From assembly GCF_006715975.1 (NCBI RefSeq), contig NZ_VFOF01000001.1, positions 258,001 through 322,000 on the forward strand: a stretch of 64,000 nt of DNA, given 5' to 3'. The position numbers and the translations under genes were made by a program. Source of the DNA: Zymomonas mobilis. Lineage in GTDB: Bacteria; Pseudomonadota; Alphaproteobacteria; Sphingomonadales; Sphingomonadaceae. The notes under the pieces are model-generated. The model saw nothing but the letters and a program-made list of their open reading frames with translations, searched no databases and was not told where the DNA came from. Shown in pieces: positions 7,937-18,352 of this stretch (position 1 is the stretch's first letter; every line of letters begins with the position of its first letter).

Positions 7937-9997
7937 TTAGAAACCGGCCTGAACCGTGATGAAGAACATACGAGGCGCGATCGGGAAGGCTGTATATTGT
8001 CCCGAAGCCTGATTGGTTCCGAGCGTTGACCAGCCTTTTTCGCCAGTCAGGTTGGTGATGTTACCTTGAATGCGCAGATCCCGAACATGAGGAATGTTAT
8101 GGAATGTATAACCTGCATTCAAGCCATAGATCATATAGGAGCCAGCCGACAGGTCATTGGTAAAGGTTGCCGGACGTTTGCCGATAATATCACCCGTTAC
8201 CTGTGCCGAGAAATTGCCCCATTCAAAGCTGCCGACGAATTTTTCTGTCCAATCAGGCACACCGGCTACGCGTTTGCCCGCGGTCATAACTTCTGAACTG
8301 CCGTTGTTGTAATTGTCGTTATAGATCGAACGGTTATAGGATAGCGCGTTATAGACGGAGAAATGGGGACCGAATTTCATCGTGAAAGATAAATCCATCC
8401 CGTCCGTTGTGACTGAACCGACATTGGTCAGGGTTGTTGCGCTGCCCACAATCGAAGAATTGGTCTGGGTGGTTGAAACAGCTAAGAGGCGGTTGGAGAA
8501 ATGGACGTGGTAATATTCGAGCTGGCCACTGAAATGGGTGAGGGGCCCGAAATGAACATCGCGATTGGTACGGATACCGGTTTCATATGTCCATGAAGTT
8601 TCTGGCTTACCGTTTTTCTTGAAATCTTCGAAAGCTTGTTGGCTGGTCACGCCCCATGGGGTGGCGTTACCATAACCTTGTGCTTCGAAGCTGCGCATAT
8701 TTTCTTGAATATTGGCGAAAAGCTGTTCGTGGGGTGTTACATTCCACAAAGCACCGAAGGCTGGCAGGAACGGTTTTGTTGCCGAAATTTTACCGCCCGG
8801 AACGGTGATCGCATTTTTAGGAGAAAGCGAACCCGGCAAAGCGGCAATCGGTAATTTACCGTCGGTGTAGACTAATTCAGATTTAAAGCCCGCCTGCAAA
8901 GTAAGGTTGCGGGTGATCCGCCATGTATCCTGCAAATGGGTAACAAAAGTGTCAGTATAAAAAGCATTTTTATATTGCTGGATAAGCGGGTTTTTCGGTC
9001 TTTGGTAAGGGGTTGAAGGCGAATTGACATCAAGCGCATACCAATTACGGGCTTGGGTATTATCATTCCGTTCATACCAGCCACCGACTTCGATTGAGTG
9101 TTTGCCCGTCTTGTAATGCAAGGTGGACATCAGGCCGCCGCGATTATCGAGATATTCGGTTGTTCGGGTGGCATAGCCAGAATTACCGAAGACAGATTTT
9201 AAATCTTGCCCCGGGAAATAAGCTTCAAACAAAGCGGGCAATCCGGCGGCCTGAATAGGCCCTGCGACGACACCAACACCGGAATTGTGATGATAGTAAA
9301 ATTGGTTATCCCATGAAATGTTTTCGCTGAAATCATGGGTGAATTTGATGTAGCCCAAGAAATCTTCACGTTGGGCATCGGAATAATAGTTCCGATAGTT
9401 CAAGCCCGCAGCGGCTGGTGTGGCACCGCTTGCCGAAAGATAATTTTGAGCCGCGTTGAAGTCTGGATACATGAAAGGTCGAACATAAACCGAGCTGGGC
9501 ATAACAACGCCATCTTCATTCGGTTCGACTTTTTTTGACCAGTCGAAATAGAGCGTTAGCTTATTGCTGTCGTCTTGATGAGTGAATTTGGCATTGACCT
9601 GATTACCCCCTTGGCGGCCATTGAAGTCCCATGCTTTGGCGTCTTGTCTTGCCCATGAAACATAGGCTTTGTTGCCATCCCCGAATTCACCGGTGTCGAT
9701 GCGGGCAAATGTCCGATAGGTTGAATAGCTACCAAAAGTCTGGCTGATTTGTCCGCCCGCCCGAGACAGTGGATCGCTGGTTAAAAATTCGAGCGTTCCG
9801 CCAAGGTTACTGGTCGAAGCCGTTCCGAGGGCGCCCGCGCCGGAAGACAATGAGGCCGATTTTGTGTTTTCACTGATCATCGCCCGTTGCGGGGAAAGCC
9901 CGTTATAGTTTCCGTAATTCTGGTCACCTAACGGCACACCATCCATCGTATAGCCGAGCTGGTTTTTGTTAAAACCGTGAATAAACAAGGATGAGTT
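7937..9997 (-). pseudogene. TonB-dependent receptor, plug/barrel part after an in-frame stop
   Basis: Most of a TonB-dependent outer-membrane receptor. It has the plug (LFIHGFNKNQLGYTMDGVPL, GALGTASTSNLGGTLEFLT) and a long 22-strand-type barrel ending in Phe (FFITVQAGF). It continues in the same frame as the N-terminal piece: after GAA comes TAA (9998-10000), then AAC TCA TCC TTG TTT ATT CAC. Reading TAA as CAA (Gln) would restore one continuous receptor of about 800 codons. TTG 9988 could only yield a receptor without a signal peptide. The gene is therefore a nonsense pseudogene, or depends on stop readthrough, or the stop is a sequencing error. Confidence 0.85.
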
Positions 9998-10336
9998 TTA
10001 TTCGTTATTGCCCCATGGATCGGCATTGGTGAAAACCACACCCGGCAAAATGGCGATGGCTTTGACCGGATTTAACCCTGGTAACAGGCGCTGTATCTCG
10101 ACGCGACTGACGCTTTGTTCTGAATGGGTCTGTCGCGCTGTAACAACGAGATCGCTGCCTTTATCGGCTTCTTTATTGGCCGCTTGAGGCGCTGATTTAT
10201 CTGCGGAGGTGGAAGTATTTTCCATTTTTTCCGGCGCAGTTTGAACTTTTTCGGTTGTAGGCGTCGCTCCTAGAACGACGTTTGGAAGAAGTGCAGAAAA
10301 CGTAAGCGTGCAACATGAAAAAGCGATTTTGCGCAC
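9998..10336 (-). pseudogene. TonB-dependent receptor, N-terminal part before the in-frame stop
   Basis: 112 codons from GTG 10336 (AGGGGGA 9 nt upstream) to TAA 9998-10000. It contains a Sec signal peptide (KIAFSCCTLTFSALLPNVVLGA), a Ser/Ala/Lys-rich spacer, and the start of the plug: SDLVVTARQTHSEQSVSRVE, then LLPGLNPVKAIAILPGVVF and NADPWGNNE. The TonB box is probably DLVVTA. The next codons of the same frame encode the rest of the receptor (7937-9997). On its own this fragment cannot form a receptor. Confidence 0.8.
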
Positions 10337-10546
10337 AGAATTATATCCCCCTAGAGCTTTATTGCGCTGTTGGGATAGAAGTTGATCTTTGCATCAATAT
10401 TTCAGGATGATGTCATTTTTGTTGCATTGGGCCAGTGTGTTTTATTTGTATCAGTCTTAACTGTAAAAAACTGTGTTTTTTCGAGTCGCTTTTTCTAGCC
10501 AACGCTATTTCATCGGGTTGCTATCTTTTTTCTTTGAGCGTAATGA

Positions 10547-10650
10547 CTGGGACATCCCCGGGGGGCCGTATGAATACGGCTGAGAATGAGCTGATTGCTC
10601 TAACCCGTCGAACCTGATCCGGCTTAACACCGGCGTAGGGAGGGAAGGCA
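10547..10650 (+). promoter_or_regulatory. TPP riboswitch (THI box) controlling thiC
   Basis: The leader carries the thi-box core in order: GGGG-rich P1 side with CATCCCCGGGGGGCC, the CTGAGAATGAG pyrimidine-sensor helix region, TAACCCGTCGAACCTGATC, then TTAACACCGGCGTAGGGAGG. These are the conserved TPP aptamer elements. About 80 nt separate it from the thiC start. That spacer includes a possible stem GGCCGA (10674-10679)/TCGGCC (10694-10699) and the Shine-Dalgarno AGAAGGA. Control of translation initiation or termination by thiamine pyrophosphate is expected. Confidence 0.95.
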
Positions 10651-10729
10651 TCAGACCTTGCTTCTTATCCGTCGGCCGAAAGCCTTTTTCCGGTCGGCCT
10701 GATGGTTGACCTGCAAGAAGGATGCATAA

Positions 10730-12544
<1,815 letters not shown>

Positions 12545-12582
12545 CCCCTTTTTGCTTACTCCTTAAATTTACCCTGAGAACT

Positions 12583-12618
12583 ATCCCTGTTTCGCTTGTC
12601 GGAGCAGGGATTTTTTTT
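12583..12618 (+). terminator. Rho-independent terminator of thiC
   Basis: Stem ATCCCTG (12583-12589) pairs with CAGGGAT (12605-12611), followed by eight T from 12611. Confidence 0.85.
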
Positions 12619-13144
12619 GGAATCTGTTCAGAAAACCGAATCTTTGAATAAGATCGGCAGAGGTCATCCGTTTTGTAAAAATGGACGGTTTGCAATTAAC
12701 GGAAAGAGGAATGGGCTTTTTGCTTTACCCAATATCGAGGTTTTTATAGGCTTTTAGAGGATGCGTTAGGCGCGAATATTTTATTCGGGAAAGCGTCAAT
12801 AAAATCGTAGTTTCAGGCAAAAGTTATCTATCTGCGCCTAAAAATAGAATGTTGAGCCTCTGTTATCTGTCGATTTATTGTGGATAGCATCCGCATTTTA
12901 TGGATGAATGGCGGGCGTTTTTGAACGTCTATATCGGTCTAGTCGCTCTGTGCTGTGCTACAGCATGTTATCGCGTAGTGGGTGCGGTTTTTAAGGGGCA
13001 GGATATTGAGTTTTGCTTTGGGAACTAGGAATTTGATGCCCACAAGATAGAGCCGTGTTCTGTAACCTAGTTATTAATTCGGACAGGCAAATTATGTCTG
13101 AAATTAAGGTGGCGGAACCGCTGCCAGGCCGTTTGCTTGAATAT
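12619..13144. other. Non-coding spacer with one doubtful micro-ORF
   Basis: Spacer between the thiC terminator and the 6S RNA candidate. The only suggestive content is a 42-codon frame at 12900-13028 (+), starting MDEWRAFLNVYIGLVALCCA, with one hydrophobic segment and a basic patch (YRVVGAVFKG). It has no convincing Shine-Dalgarno and I do not recognise it. It could be a micro-protein or the debris of a membrane protein gene. Confidence 0.3.
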
Positions 13145-13275
13145 CCACTGACGCCAGAACGTCAGGTGGGCGCCGTATGCATCGAACCAGGGCTCGAACA
13201 GGGACAGCTCCCTTGGATGTATTTATAGCCTCAGGGATAATTGCTAGAGCGCGCACCGCGCAGAACCGCCGCGTC
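13145..13275 (-). ncRNA. ssrS: Probable 6S RNA (ssrS)
   Basis: A GC-rich, highly structured stretch directly downstream of zapA on the same strand, which is the conserved place of 6S RNA in alphaproteobacteria. On the minus strand it starts GGCGGTTCTGCGCGGTGCGC after zapA. It then has CCCTGAGG...CCAAGGG stem halves around an AT-rich loop and ends GGTTCGATGCATACGGCGCC. A strong hairpin CCACCTGACG-TTCTGG-CGTCAGTGG (13145-13169) follows. 6S RNA mimics an open promoter and binds sigma70 RNA polymerase. Exact ends are estimates, and the call rests on position and structure rather than a covariance search. Confidence 0.6.
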
Positions 13276-13279
13276 CTAT

Positions 13280-13681
13280 TTAGGATGCCTGAGGCTTATC
13301 ATCAAGGCGGTTTACGATATTTTCCATTCTTTCTGCATAGCCTTCAATCAAAACAGCGAGCCGTTCTTTCTCTTCCTGCTCCATTTTTAGCTTTTCCTGA
13401 TTAAGGCGCAGCGTTTCCGTAAGTTGTTCTTTCTGTTGTTGGAGCTGTTCATTTTGAGATTGAAGATGGCGAGCTTCGTCTTTGATATCTTCATTTTGAT
13501 CGGCCAACAGCAAAGAGGCGAGCATAATACGTCTTATGTCACCTGCGACATGTAATTGTTCGCTTATCCTTACGACTTCTTTATCTACAATATCAGCCAG
13601 AAAACGAAGGCGGTTCTCATCCCCATCGCGGCAGGCTAGCTGATAATTTCGCCCGCCGATCATTATATCTACTTGCGCCAT
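13280..13681 (-). CDS. zapA: Cell division protein ZapA
   Basis: 133-aa FtsZ-ring stabiliser. The N-terminal beta/alpha domain has the ZapA pattern VDIMIGGRNYQLACRDGDE and RFLADIVDKEVVRISEQ. A long coiled coil (about residues 60-125, heptads such as LQSQNEQLQQQKEQLTETL) then mediates tetramerisation. The position next to a 6S RNA candidate is the usual alphaproteobacterial arrangement. The 5-formyltetrahydrofolate cyclo-ligase gene that often follows is absent here. Confidence 0.9.
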   Translation of the reverse strand: MAQVDIMIGGRNYQLACRDGDENRLRFLADIVDKEVVRISEQLHVAGDIRRIMLASLLLADQNEDIKDEARHLQSQNEQLQQQKEQLTETLRLNQEKLKMEQEEKERLAVLIEGYAERMENIVNRLDDKPQAS

Positions 13682-13886
13682 ATTCTGTTCCTGTTTTGCA
13701 TGACCGGTTTTATGGAACAGTCTCCTTGATCGATTTTATCATATTATCGATGCAATCATAGGATGAAAAACAAAGCTGTCAGGGTTCTGCCAACAAGGTT
13801 AAAATTCATTAGTGGAATATTATTATTTACGGCGAAGGTCGCTTCTTTTTTTAACTCTTATTCATGCATAGAAAGTTGACGGGTGC

Positions 13887-14279
13887 TTATTGCGTTGAAC
13901 CCAAAGTTTTATCCGCTTCACTGCCTTCAAGTAGATGGGTTAATTCATCAACGAAAGCGATCTTACCGTCTTTAATGCCATAATAGGCAACCACTTTGAT
14001 GAGGCTTGTTTTGCCAGAGATTCGTGTGGCTTGGGCAATATGCACGGTTGCTGCTGCATCAGGGCTGGTAACGATATGGAGAATTTTAATTTCAAGGGCG
14101 CTGAGCTTGGTGCGTAAGGCCTTGATGTGAGTCAAAAAGTCACTCAGATTTAATTCTTTGCCATCGACTAGCTGTCGATAATCAGCAGCGAACAAATCAA
14201 GCATTTCTTCGGCGGGTCGATTGAAATCCGTCAGCCGTCCAAACATCTGTCGGATAAGCTGTTCGCTATTCGGTTTCAT
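13887..14279 (-). CDS. SnoaL/NTF2-like domain protein, function unknown
   Basis: 130-aa protein with the alpha+beta cone pattern of SnoaL-like (NTF2 superfamily) proteins. It begins with helices EQLIRQMFGRLTDFNRPAEEMLDLFAADY, then DFLTHIKALRTKLS, strands IKILHIVTSPDAAATVHIA and SLIKVVAYYGIKDGKIAFVDELTHLL. This final strand pattern (Y-x-I-x-D-G-K-I) is the family hallmark. Members range from enzymes to ligand-binding proteins, so no reaction can be assigned. It is monocistronic on the minus strand between zapA and a coiled-coil gene. Confidence 0.7.
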   Translation of the reverse strand: MKPNSEQLIRQMFGRLTDFNRPAEEMLDLFAADYRQLVDGKELNLSDFLTHIKALRTKLSALEIKILHIVTSPDAAATVHIAQATRISGKTSLIKVVAYYGIKDGKIAFVDELTHLLEGSEADKTLGSTQ

Positions 14280-14514
14280 AGGCGTTTATCTTTTCTGCAT
14301 AAATATGGATGGAATGAGACAATTTAGGTAGTGGCAGATCCATTACAAATGCTGTGCTGCGGATTTTAGCGATATTTGGGCATTTGATCGTCATCCGAAT
14401 AGGATATGGGTTATTTTTGAATGATGTATGTACTTATTCACCATGAGAGAGTCCTGTTTGAGATGCTTTTTTTCTCAAAATACATTAGATCAATAGCATT
14501 TTTTACGAGGTGGG

Positions 14515-14871
14515 TTATTTCACCTTGTCTTCTTTCTCTTCTGTATTTTTTTGAGAAGGGCTGGTCTCGGCGGTTTTTTGCTTCAAATCCGGTTGAGGCT
14601 TATCTGAATCTGCAAGGCTGTTGGCCAGAATAGCGCGGTCTTCCTTTGTAGGAAAAGAAGTCTTATTTTGATCTTGTCCTTGAATGTTTCCGGTTAGAAG
14701 GCAATCAATTCGAGACAAGGCTTCTTCAGTGGCTTCGCGTAATTTTTGATAGCGCGCGGCAATGTCCTGATCCGCCATACGTCGATGATCGGCCTCTTCT
14801 AATCGGATAAGAGCCTGTGATAGGCGATTGAGGGCATTTAAAAGACGATCTTGAGCCATATATCTGCCCAT
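14515..14871 (-). CDS. Small coiled-coil protein, unknown
   Basis: 118-aa hydrophilic protein. Residues 5-60 form an amphipathic coiled coil (LLNALNRLSQALIRLEEADH, then YQKLREATEEALSRIDCLL). The C-terminal half is a disordered Lys/Glu/Asp/Ser-rich tail. It starts at ATG 14871; a second ATG at 14859 (MAQDRLL) is possible. It is divergent from tkt, with about 205 bp between. In several sphingomonads a short coiled-coil gene sits next to tkt and zapA, which suits a conserved but uncharacterised protein. No function is assigned. Confidence 0.6.
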   Translation of the reverse strand: MGRYMAQDRLLNALNRLSQALIRLEEADHRRMADQDIAARYQKLREATEEALSRIDCLLTGNIQGQDQNKTSFPTKEDRAILANSLADSDKPQPDLKQKTAETSPSQKNTEEKEDKVK

Positions 14872-14970
14872 AGCATGTTGAAGCCATGCCTCAATATGGC
14901 CTTTTATTGTTTTTATAAGGTTTTTTGATTCTAAAGGTCATTCTTTGTCGGGACATTGCCATCCGGCGTG

Positions 14971-14999
14971 TTGACCTTTCCGGTGGCAAAAGACTAATA
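14971..14999 (+). promoter_or_regulatory. Possible sigma70 promoter of tkt
   Basis: TTGACC (14971-14976), a 17-bp spacer and CTAATA (14994-14999) lie 78 bp before the tkt start. The -10 match is weak. Confidence 0.35.
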
Positions 15000-15076
15000 A
15001 GGCCGCGTTTACCGGTTTTTATTCATTTTCGACCGGAAATTTCGATCCTCCCTTCTAATTTTTTAGGTATCTCGTA

Positions 15077-17068
15077 ATGTCTGTTCCGTATCGACACCTC
15101 GCTAATGCCATTCGTGCCTTGTCGATGGATGCTATCCAGGCCGCTAACAGCGGGCATCCGGGGTTGCCGATGGGTATGGCAGATGTCGCAACCATTTTAT
15201 TTGGTCGTTATCTAAAATATAATCCCAAAGATCCGGCTTGGCCTGATCGTGACCGTTTTGTCTTGTCTGGCGGTCATGGTTGTATGTTGCTTTATTCGTT
15301 GTTGTATCTGACCGGATATGATGAGCCGACTTTGGATGACATCAAGAATTTTCGCCAGATAGGAAGCCGCTGTGCCGGTCATCCGGAAAATACCTTGTTA
15401 CCCGGTGTGGAAGCCACGACGGGCCCTCTAGGTCAAGGTATTGGTATGGCCGCCGGTATGGCTTTGGCCGAGCGTCATTTGAAAGCCCGCTTCGGTGAAG
15501 ATGTCGTCAACCATCGCGTTTGGACGATCGCCGGTGATGGTTGTTTGATGGAAGGTATCAACCATGAAGTCGTTGGGATTGCAGCTAGGCTCGGCCTAGG
15601 AAACCTCAATGTTCTCTGGGATGATAACGGTATCACTATTGATGGTGATGTCACAATTTCCCGTAAAGAAGACGTGATGGCGCGCCATCGTGCCTGTGGT
15701 TGGCATGTGGTCGCCTGCGATGGTCATAATACAGAATCGATCATCAAAGCGATGGACGAAGCCATTGCTGATCCGCGGCCTTCTTTGATCGCTTGCCGGA
15801 CGACGATTGGTTATGGGTCCCCCGGCAAACAGGGCACCGCGGCAGCACATGGCACGCCTTTGGGTGAAGAAGAAATTTTGTTGACCCGCGAGGCGTTGGA
15901 ATGGACCAGTCCTGATTTTACCGTGCCGCGTCATATCCTGAAAAAATGGAAAGAGCTCGGCACCCGCAATCTCGATGAATATCAGGCGTGGAAAGAACGG
16001 CTGGACGCCCATAAGGATAAAGACGAATTCCTGAGAATCATTGACGGCAAGCTGCCGCAGGATTTTGATCTGACAGATCATAAGAACAATATTATCAGTG
16101 CAGCGATGCCTATGGCGACCCGTAAAGCTTCGGAAATAGCTTTGGGTGTTCTGACACGTCAGGTGAGTGAGTTAGTTGGCGGGTCGGCTGATTTGACGCC
16201 GTCCAATAATACAAAGCCGAAAGGCATGACCACTTTATCATCTGATGACTATGGAGGCCGTTATATCCATTACGGTATCCGTGAATTCGGCATGTCCACA
16301 GTGATGAATGGTATGGCCTTGCATGGGGGCGTTATCCCTTATGGTGGGACGTTCCTTGCCTTTTCTGATTATAGCCGTCCGGCCATTCGTCTTTCTGCGC
16401 TCCAAAAAACGCGGGTCGTCTATGTCATGACCCATGATTCGATCGGTGTTGGCGAAGATGGGCCGACTCATCAGCCGATCGAGCAGGTGATGTCATTACG
16501 ACTGATTCCCGATTTGAGAGTTTTCCGGCCTGCTGATTCGATTGAAACTGCCGAATGTTGGGAACTAGCCTTAAAAAATATCGATGGGCCTTCATTGATG
16601 GTTCTATCCCGTCAAAATTTACCCTTGCTGCGCGAATCAGCGGATGAAAATCTTTCTGCAAGAGGGGCTTATCGTCTTCGTTCGGCTGTTGCCAAAAGAC
16701 GGGTTATTCTAATGGCGACCGGATCAGAAGTTTCTTTGGCTGTTGAGGTCGCTAGTCTCCTAGAAACCGCTGGTTTTGGGGCTGATGTCGTGTCGATGCC
16801 AAGTTGGACCTTGTTCGATCAACAGCCTGAATCCTATCGTAATGACGTTTTGCCCGATCAGCCTCAATCGACAATTTTACGCGTTTCTATTGAAGCAGGG
16901 ACGACAATTGGTTGGGAACGGTATACTGGAATAAATGGTCTTCGTTATGGTATTGATGTTTTTGGTGCATCGGCCCCGGCGAATGATCTATATGCTCATT
17001 TCGGCTTGACCGCAGTCGGCATCACGAACAAGGTGTTGGCCGCGATCGCCGGTAAGTCGGCACGTTAA
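15077..17068 (+). CDS. tkt: Transketolase
   Basis: 663-aa thiamine-diphosphate enzyme that moves two-carbon units between ketose and aldose phosphates in the non-oxidative pentose phosphate branch. It has the N-terminal ThDP motif (TIAGDGCLMEGINHEVVGIA, GDG...N), substrate His regions (ANSGHPGLPMGMAD, AAHGTPLG) and the pyrimidine domain with catalytic Glu (IREFGMSTVMNGMALHGG). The HDSIGVGEDGPTHQP loop and the C-terminal domain follow. Zymomonas runs the Entner-Doudoroff pathway with an incomplete pentose phosphate cycle, so Tkt mainly serves precursor supply. gap follows after only 45 bp. Confidence 0.97.
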   Translation: MSVPYRHLANAIRALSMDAIQAANSGHPGLPMGMADVATILFGRYLKYNPKDPAWPDRDRFVLSGGHGCMLLYSLLYLTGYDEPTLDDIKNFRQIGSRCAGHPENTLLPGVEATTGPLGQGIGMAAGMALAERHLKARFGEDVVNHRVWTIAGDGCLMEGINHEVVGIAARLGLGNLNVLWDDNGITIDGDVTISRKEDVMARHRACGWHVVACDGHNTESIIKAMDEAIADPRPSLIACRTTIGYGSPGKQGTAAAHGTPLGEEEILLTREALEWTSPDFTVPRHILKKWKELGTRNLDEYQAWKERLDAHKDKDEFLRIIDGKLPQDFDLTDHKNNIISAAMPMATRKASEIALGVLTRQVSELVGGSADLTPSNNTKPKGMTTLSSDDYGGRYIHYGIREFGMSTVMNGMALHGGVIPYGGTFLAFSDYSRPAIRLSALQKTRVVYVMTHDSIGVGEDGPTHQPIEQVMSLRLIPDLRVFRPADSIETAECWELALKNIDGPSLMVLSRQNLPLLRESADENLSARGAYRLRSAVAKRRVILMATGSEVSLAVEVASLLETAGFGADVVSMPSWTLFDQQPESYRNDVLPDQPQSTILRVSIEAGTTIGWERYTGINGLRYGIDVFGASAPANDLYAHFGLTAVGITNKVLAAIAGKSAR

Positions 17069-17071
17069 AAA

Positions 17072-17103
17072 ATAGCTACTGAATGATAGCTACTTATAAG
17101 TAG
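17072..17103 (+). promoter_or_regulatory. Direct repeat and palindrome before gap
   Basis: ATAGCTACT occurs twice (17072-17080 and 17086-17094). The second copy runs into the 14-bp palindrome CTACTTATAAGTAG (17090-17103), which touches the gap ribosome-binding site TAGGAG. In this 45-bp spacer it may act as an operator or a leader hairpin. Most of the known strong gap promoter must lie within the tkt 3' coding end. Confidence 0.4.
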
Positions 17104-17113
17104 GAGAATAAAC

Positions 17114-18127
17114 ATGGCGGTTAAAGTTGCGATTAATGGCTTCGGCCGTATCGGCCGTCTGGCTGCGCGTGCAATTCTGTCGCGTCCGGATTCTGGACTT
17201 GAACTGGTTACGATCAACGATCTGGGTAGCGTTGAAGGCAACGCTTTCTTGTTCAAGCGTGACAGTGCGCATGGCACCTATCCGGGTACCGTTACCACTG
17301 AAGGTAACGACATGGTCATCGATGGCAAAAAAATTGTTGTCACCGCTGAACGTGATCCGGCTAATCTGCCTCACAAAAAACTTGGCATTGATATCGTGAT
17401 GGAATGCACGGGTATCTTTACCAACACCGAAAAAGCTTCTGCCCATCTGACCGCAGGTGCCAAGAAGGTTCTGATTTCTGCTCCGGCCAAAGGTGCGGTT
17501 GACCGTACCGTTGTTTTCGGTGTGAACCACAAAGACCTGACCGCAGACGACAAGATCGTTTCTAACGCATCTTGCACGACCAACTGCTTGGCTCCGGTTC
17601 TTCACGTTCTTCAGCAGAAGATCGGTATCGTCCGTGGTTTGATGACCACCGTCCACAGCTTCACCAACGATCAGCGCATTCTGGATCAGATCCATTCTGA
17701 CCTTCGTCGTGCTCGCACGGCCAGCGCTTCCATGATCCCGACCAGCACCGGTGCTGCCCGCGCTGTTGCTCTCGTGATCCCGGAACTCAAAGGTAAGCTC
17801 GATGGTATCTCCATCCGCGTACCGACCCCGGATGTCAGCCTTGTTGACTTCACCTTTGTTCCGCAGCGTGACACGACTGCAGAAGAAATCAACAGCGTTC
17901 TTAAAGCCGCTGCTGACACCGGTGATATGACTGGCGTTCTCGGTTACACTGACGAACCCCTCGTTTCCCGTGACTTCTATTCCGATCCGCATAGCTCCAC
18001 CGTTGACAGCCGTGAAACGGCCGTTCTCGAAGGTAAGCTGGCTCGCGTTGTTGCATGGTATGATAACGAATGGGGCTTCTCCAATCGTATGGTCGATACC
18101 GCTGCTCAGATGGCTAAGACTCTCTAG
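17114..18127 (+). CDS. gap: Glyceraldehyde-3-phosphate dehydrogenase
   Basis: 337-aa NAD-dependent GAPDH. It has the Rossmann motif INGFGRIGRLAAR at the start and the catalytic Cys in SNASCTTNCLAPV (near residue 155). The active-site His is in TVHSFTNDQ, and S-loop and C-terminal WYDNEWGFSNRMVD follow. It catalyses oxidation and phosphorylation of glyceraldehyde 3-phosphate to 1,3-bisphosphoglycerate in the lower Entner-Doudoroff/glycolytic section. The sequence agrees from memory with the Z. mobilis enzyme. Codon use is strongly biased (CGT, GGT, CTG, GTT), as expected of a very abundant protein. pgk follows 225 bp downstream. Confidence 0.98.
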   Translation: MAVKVAINGFGRIGRLAARAILSRPDSGLELVTINDLGSVEGNAFLFKRDSAHGTYPGTVTTEGNDMVIDGKKIVVTAERDPANLPHKKLGIDIVMECTGIFTNTEKASAHLTAGAKKVLISAPAKGAVDRTVVFGVNHKDLTADDKIVSNASCTTNCLAPVLHVLQQKIGIVRGLMTTVHSFTNDQRILDQIHSDLRRARTASASMIPTSTGAARAVALVIPELKGKLDGISIRVPTPDVSLVDFTFVPQRDTTAEEINSVLKAAADTGDMTGVLGYTDEPLVSRDFYSDPHSSTVDSRETAVLEGKLARVVAWYDNEWGFSNRMVDTAAQMAKTL

Positions 18128-18352
18128 TCTTAACGATCTTATCGGTAAAAAGGATATCCCGCTTTTTGTCCTTGTGACGAGGGGCGGGATGCCTCTTAAT
18201 TACCTGTAATCGGCAATCCTATTTGCCGGTGACAGCATTAACCTCCTGATACAGGCCTGTTGTCCCATAATCCGTTATGACCGGGTCTCGAAGGAGGATG
18301 TCTCCGTTATCAGATCCGCTTTATGATTTAAGGCGGCCAAAAGGAGGATATA
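18128..18352 (+). promoter_or_regulatory. gap-pgk intergenic region with duplicated Shine-Dalgarno-like motif
   Basis: 225-bp spacer with no gene. AAGGAGGAT occurs twice: at 18290-18298, directly abutting an ATG, and at 18341-18349, placed correctly before the pgk ATG. The first copy is too close to its ATG to initiate well. Z. mobilis gap and pgk are known to be expressed together with unequal mRNA levels, and this spacer is where processing or secondary promotion would act. Confidence 0.45.
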
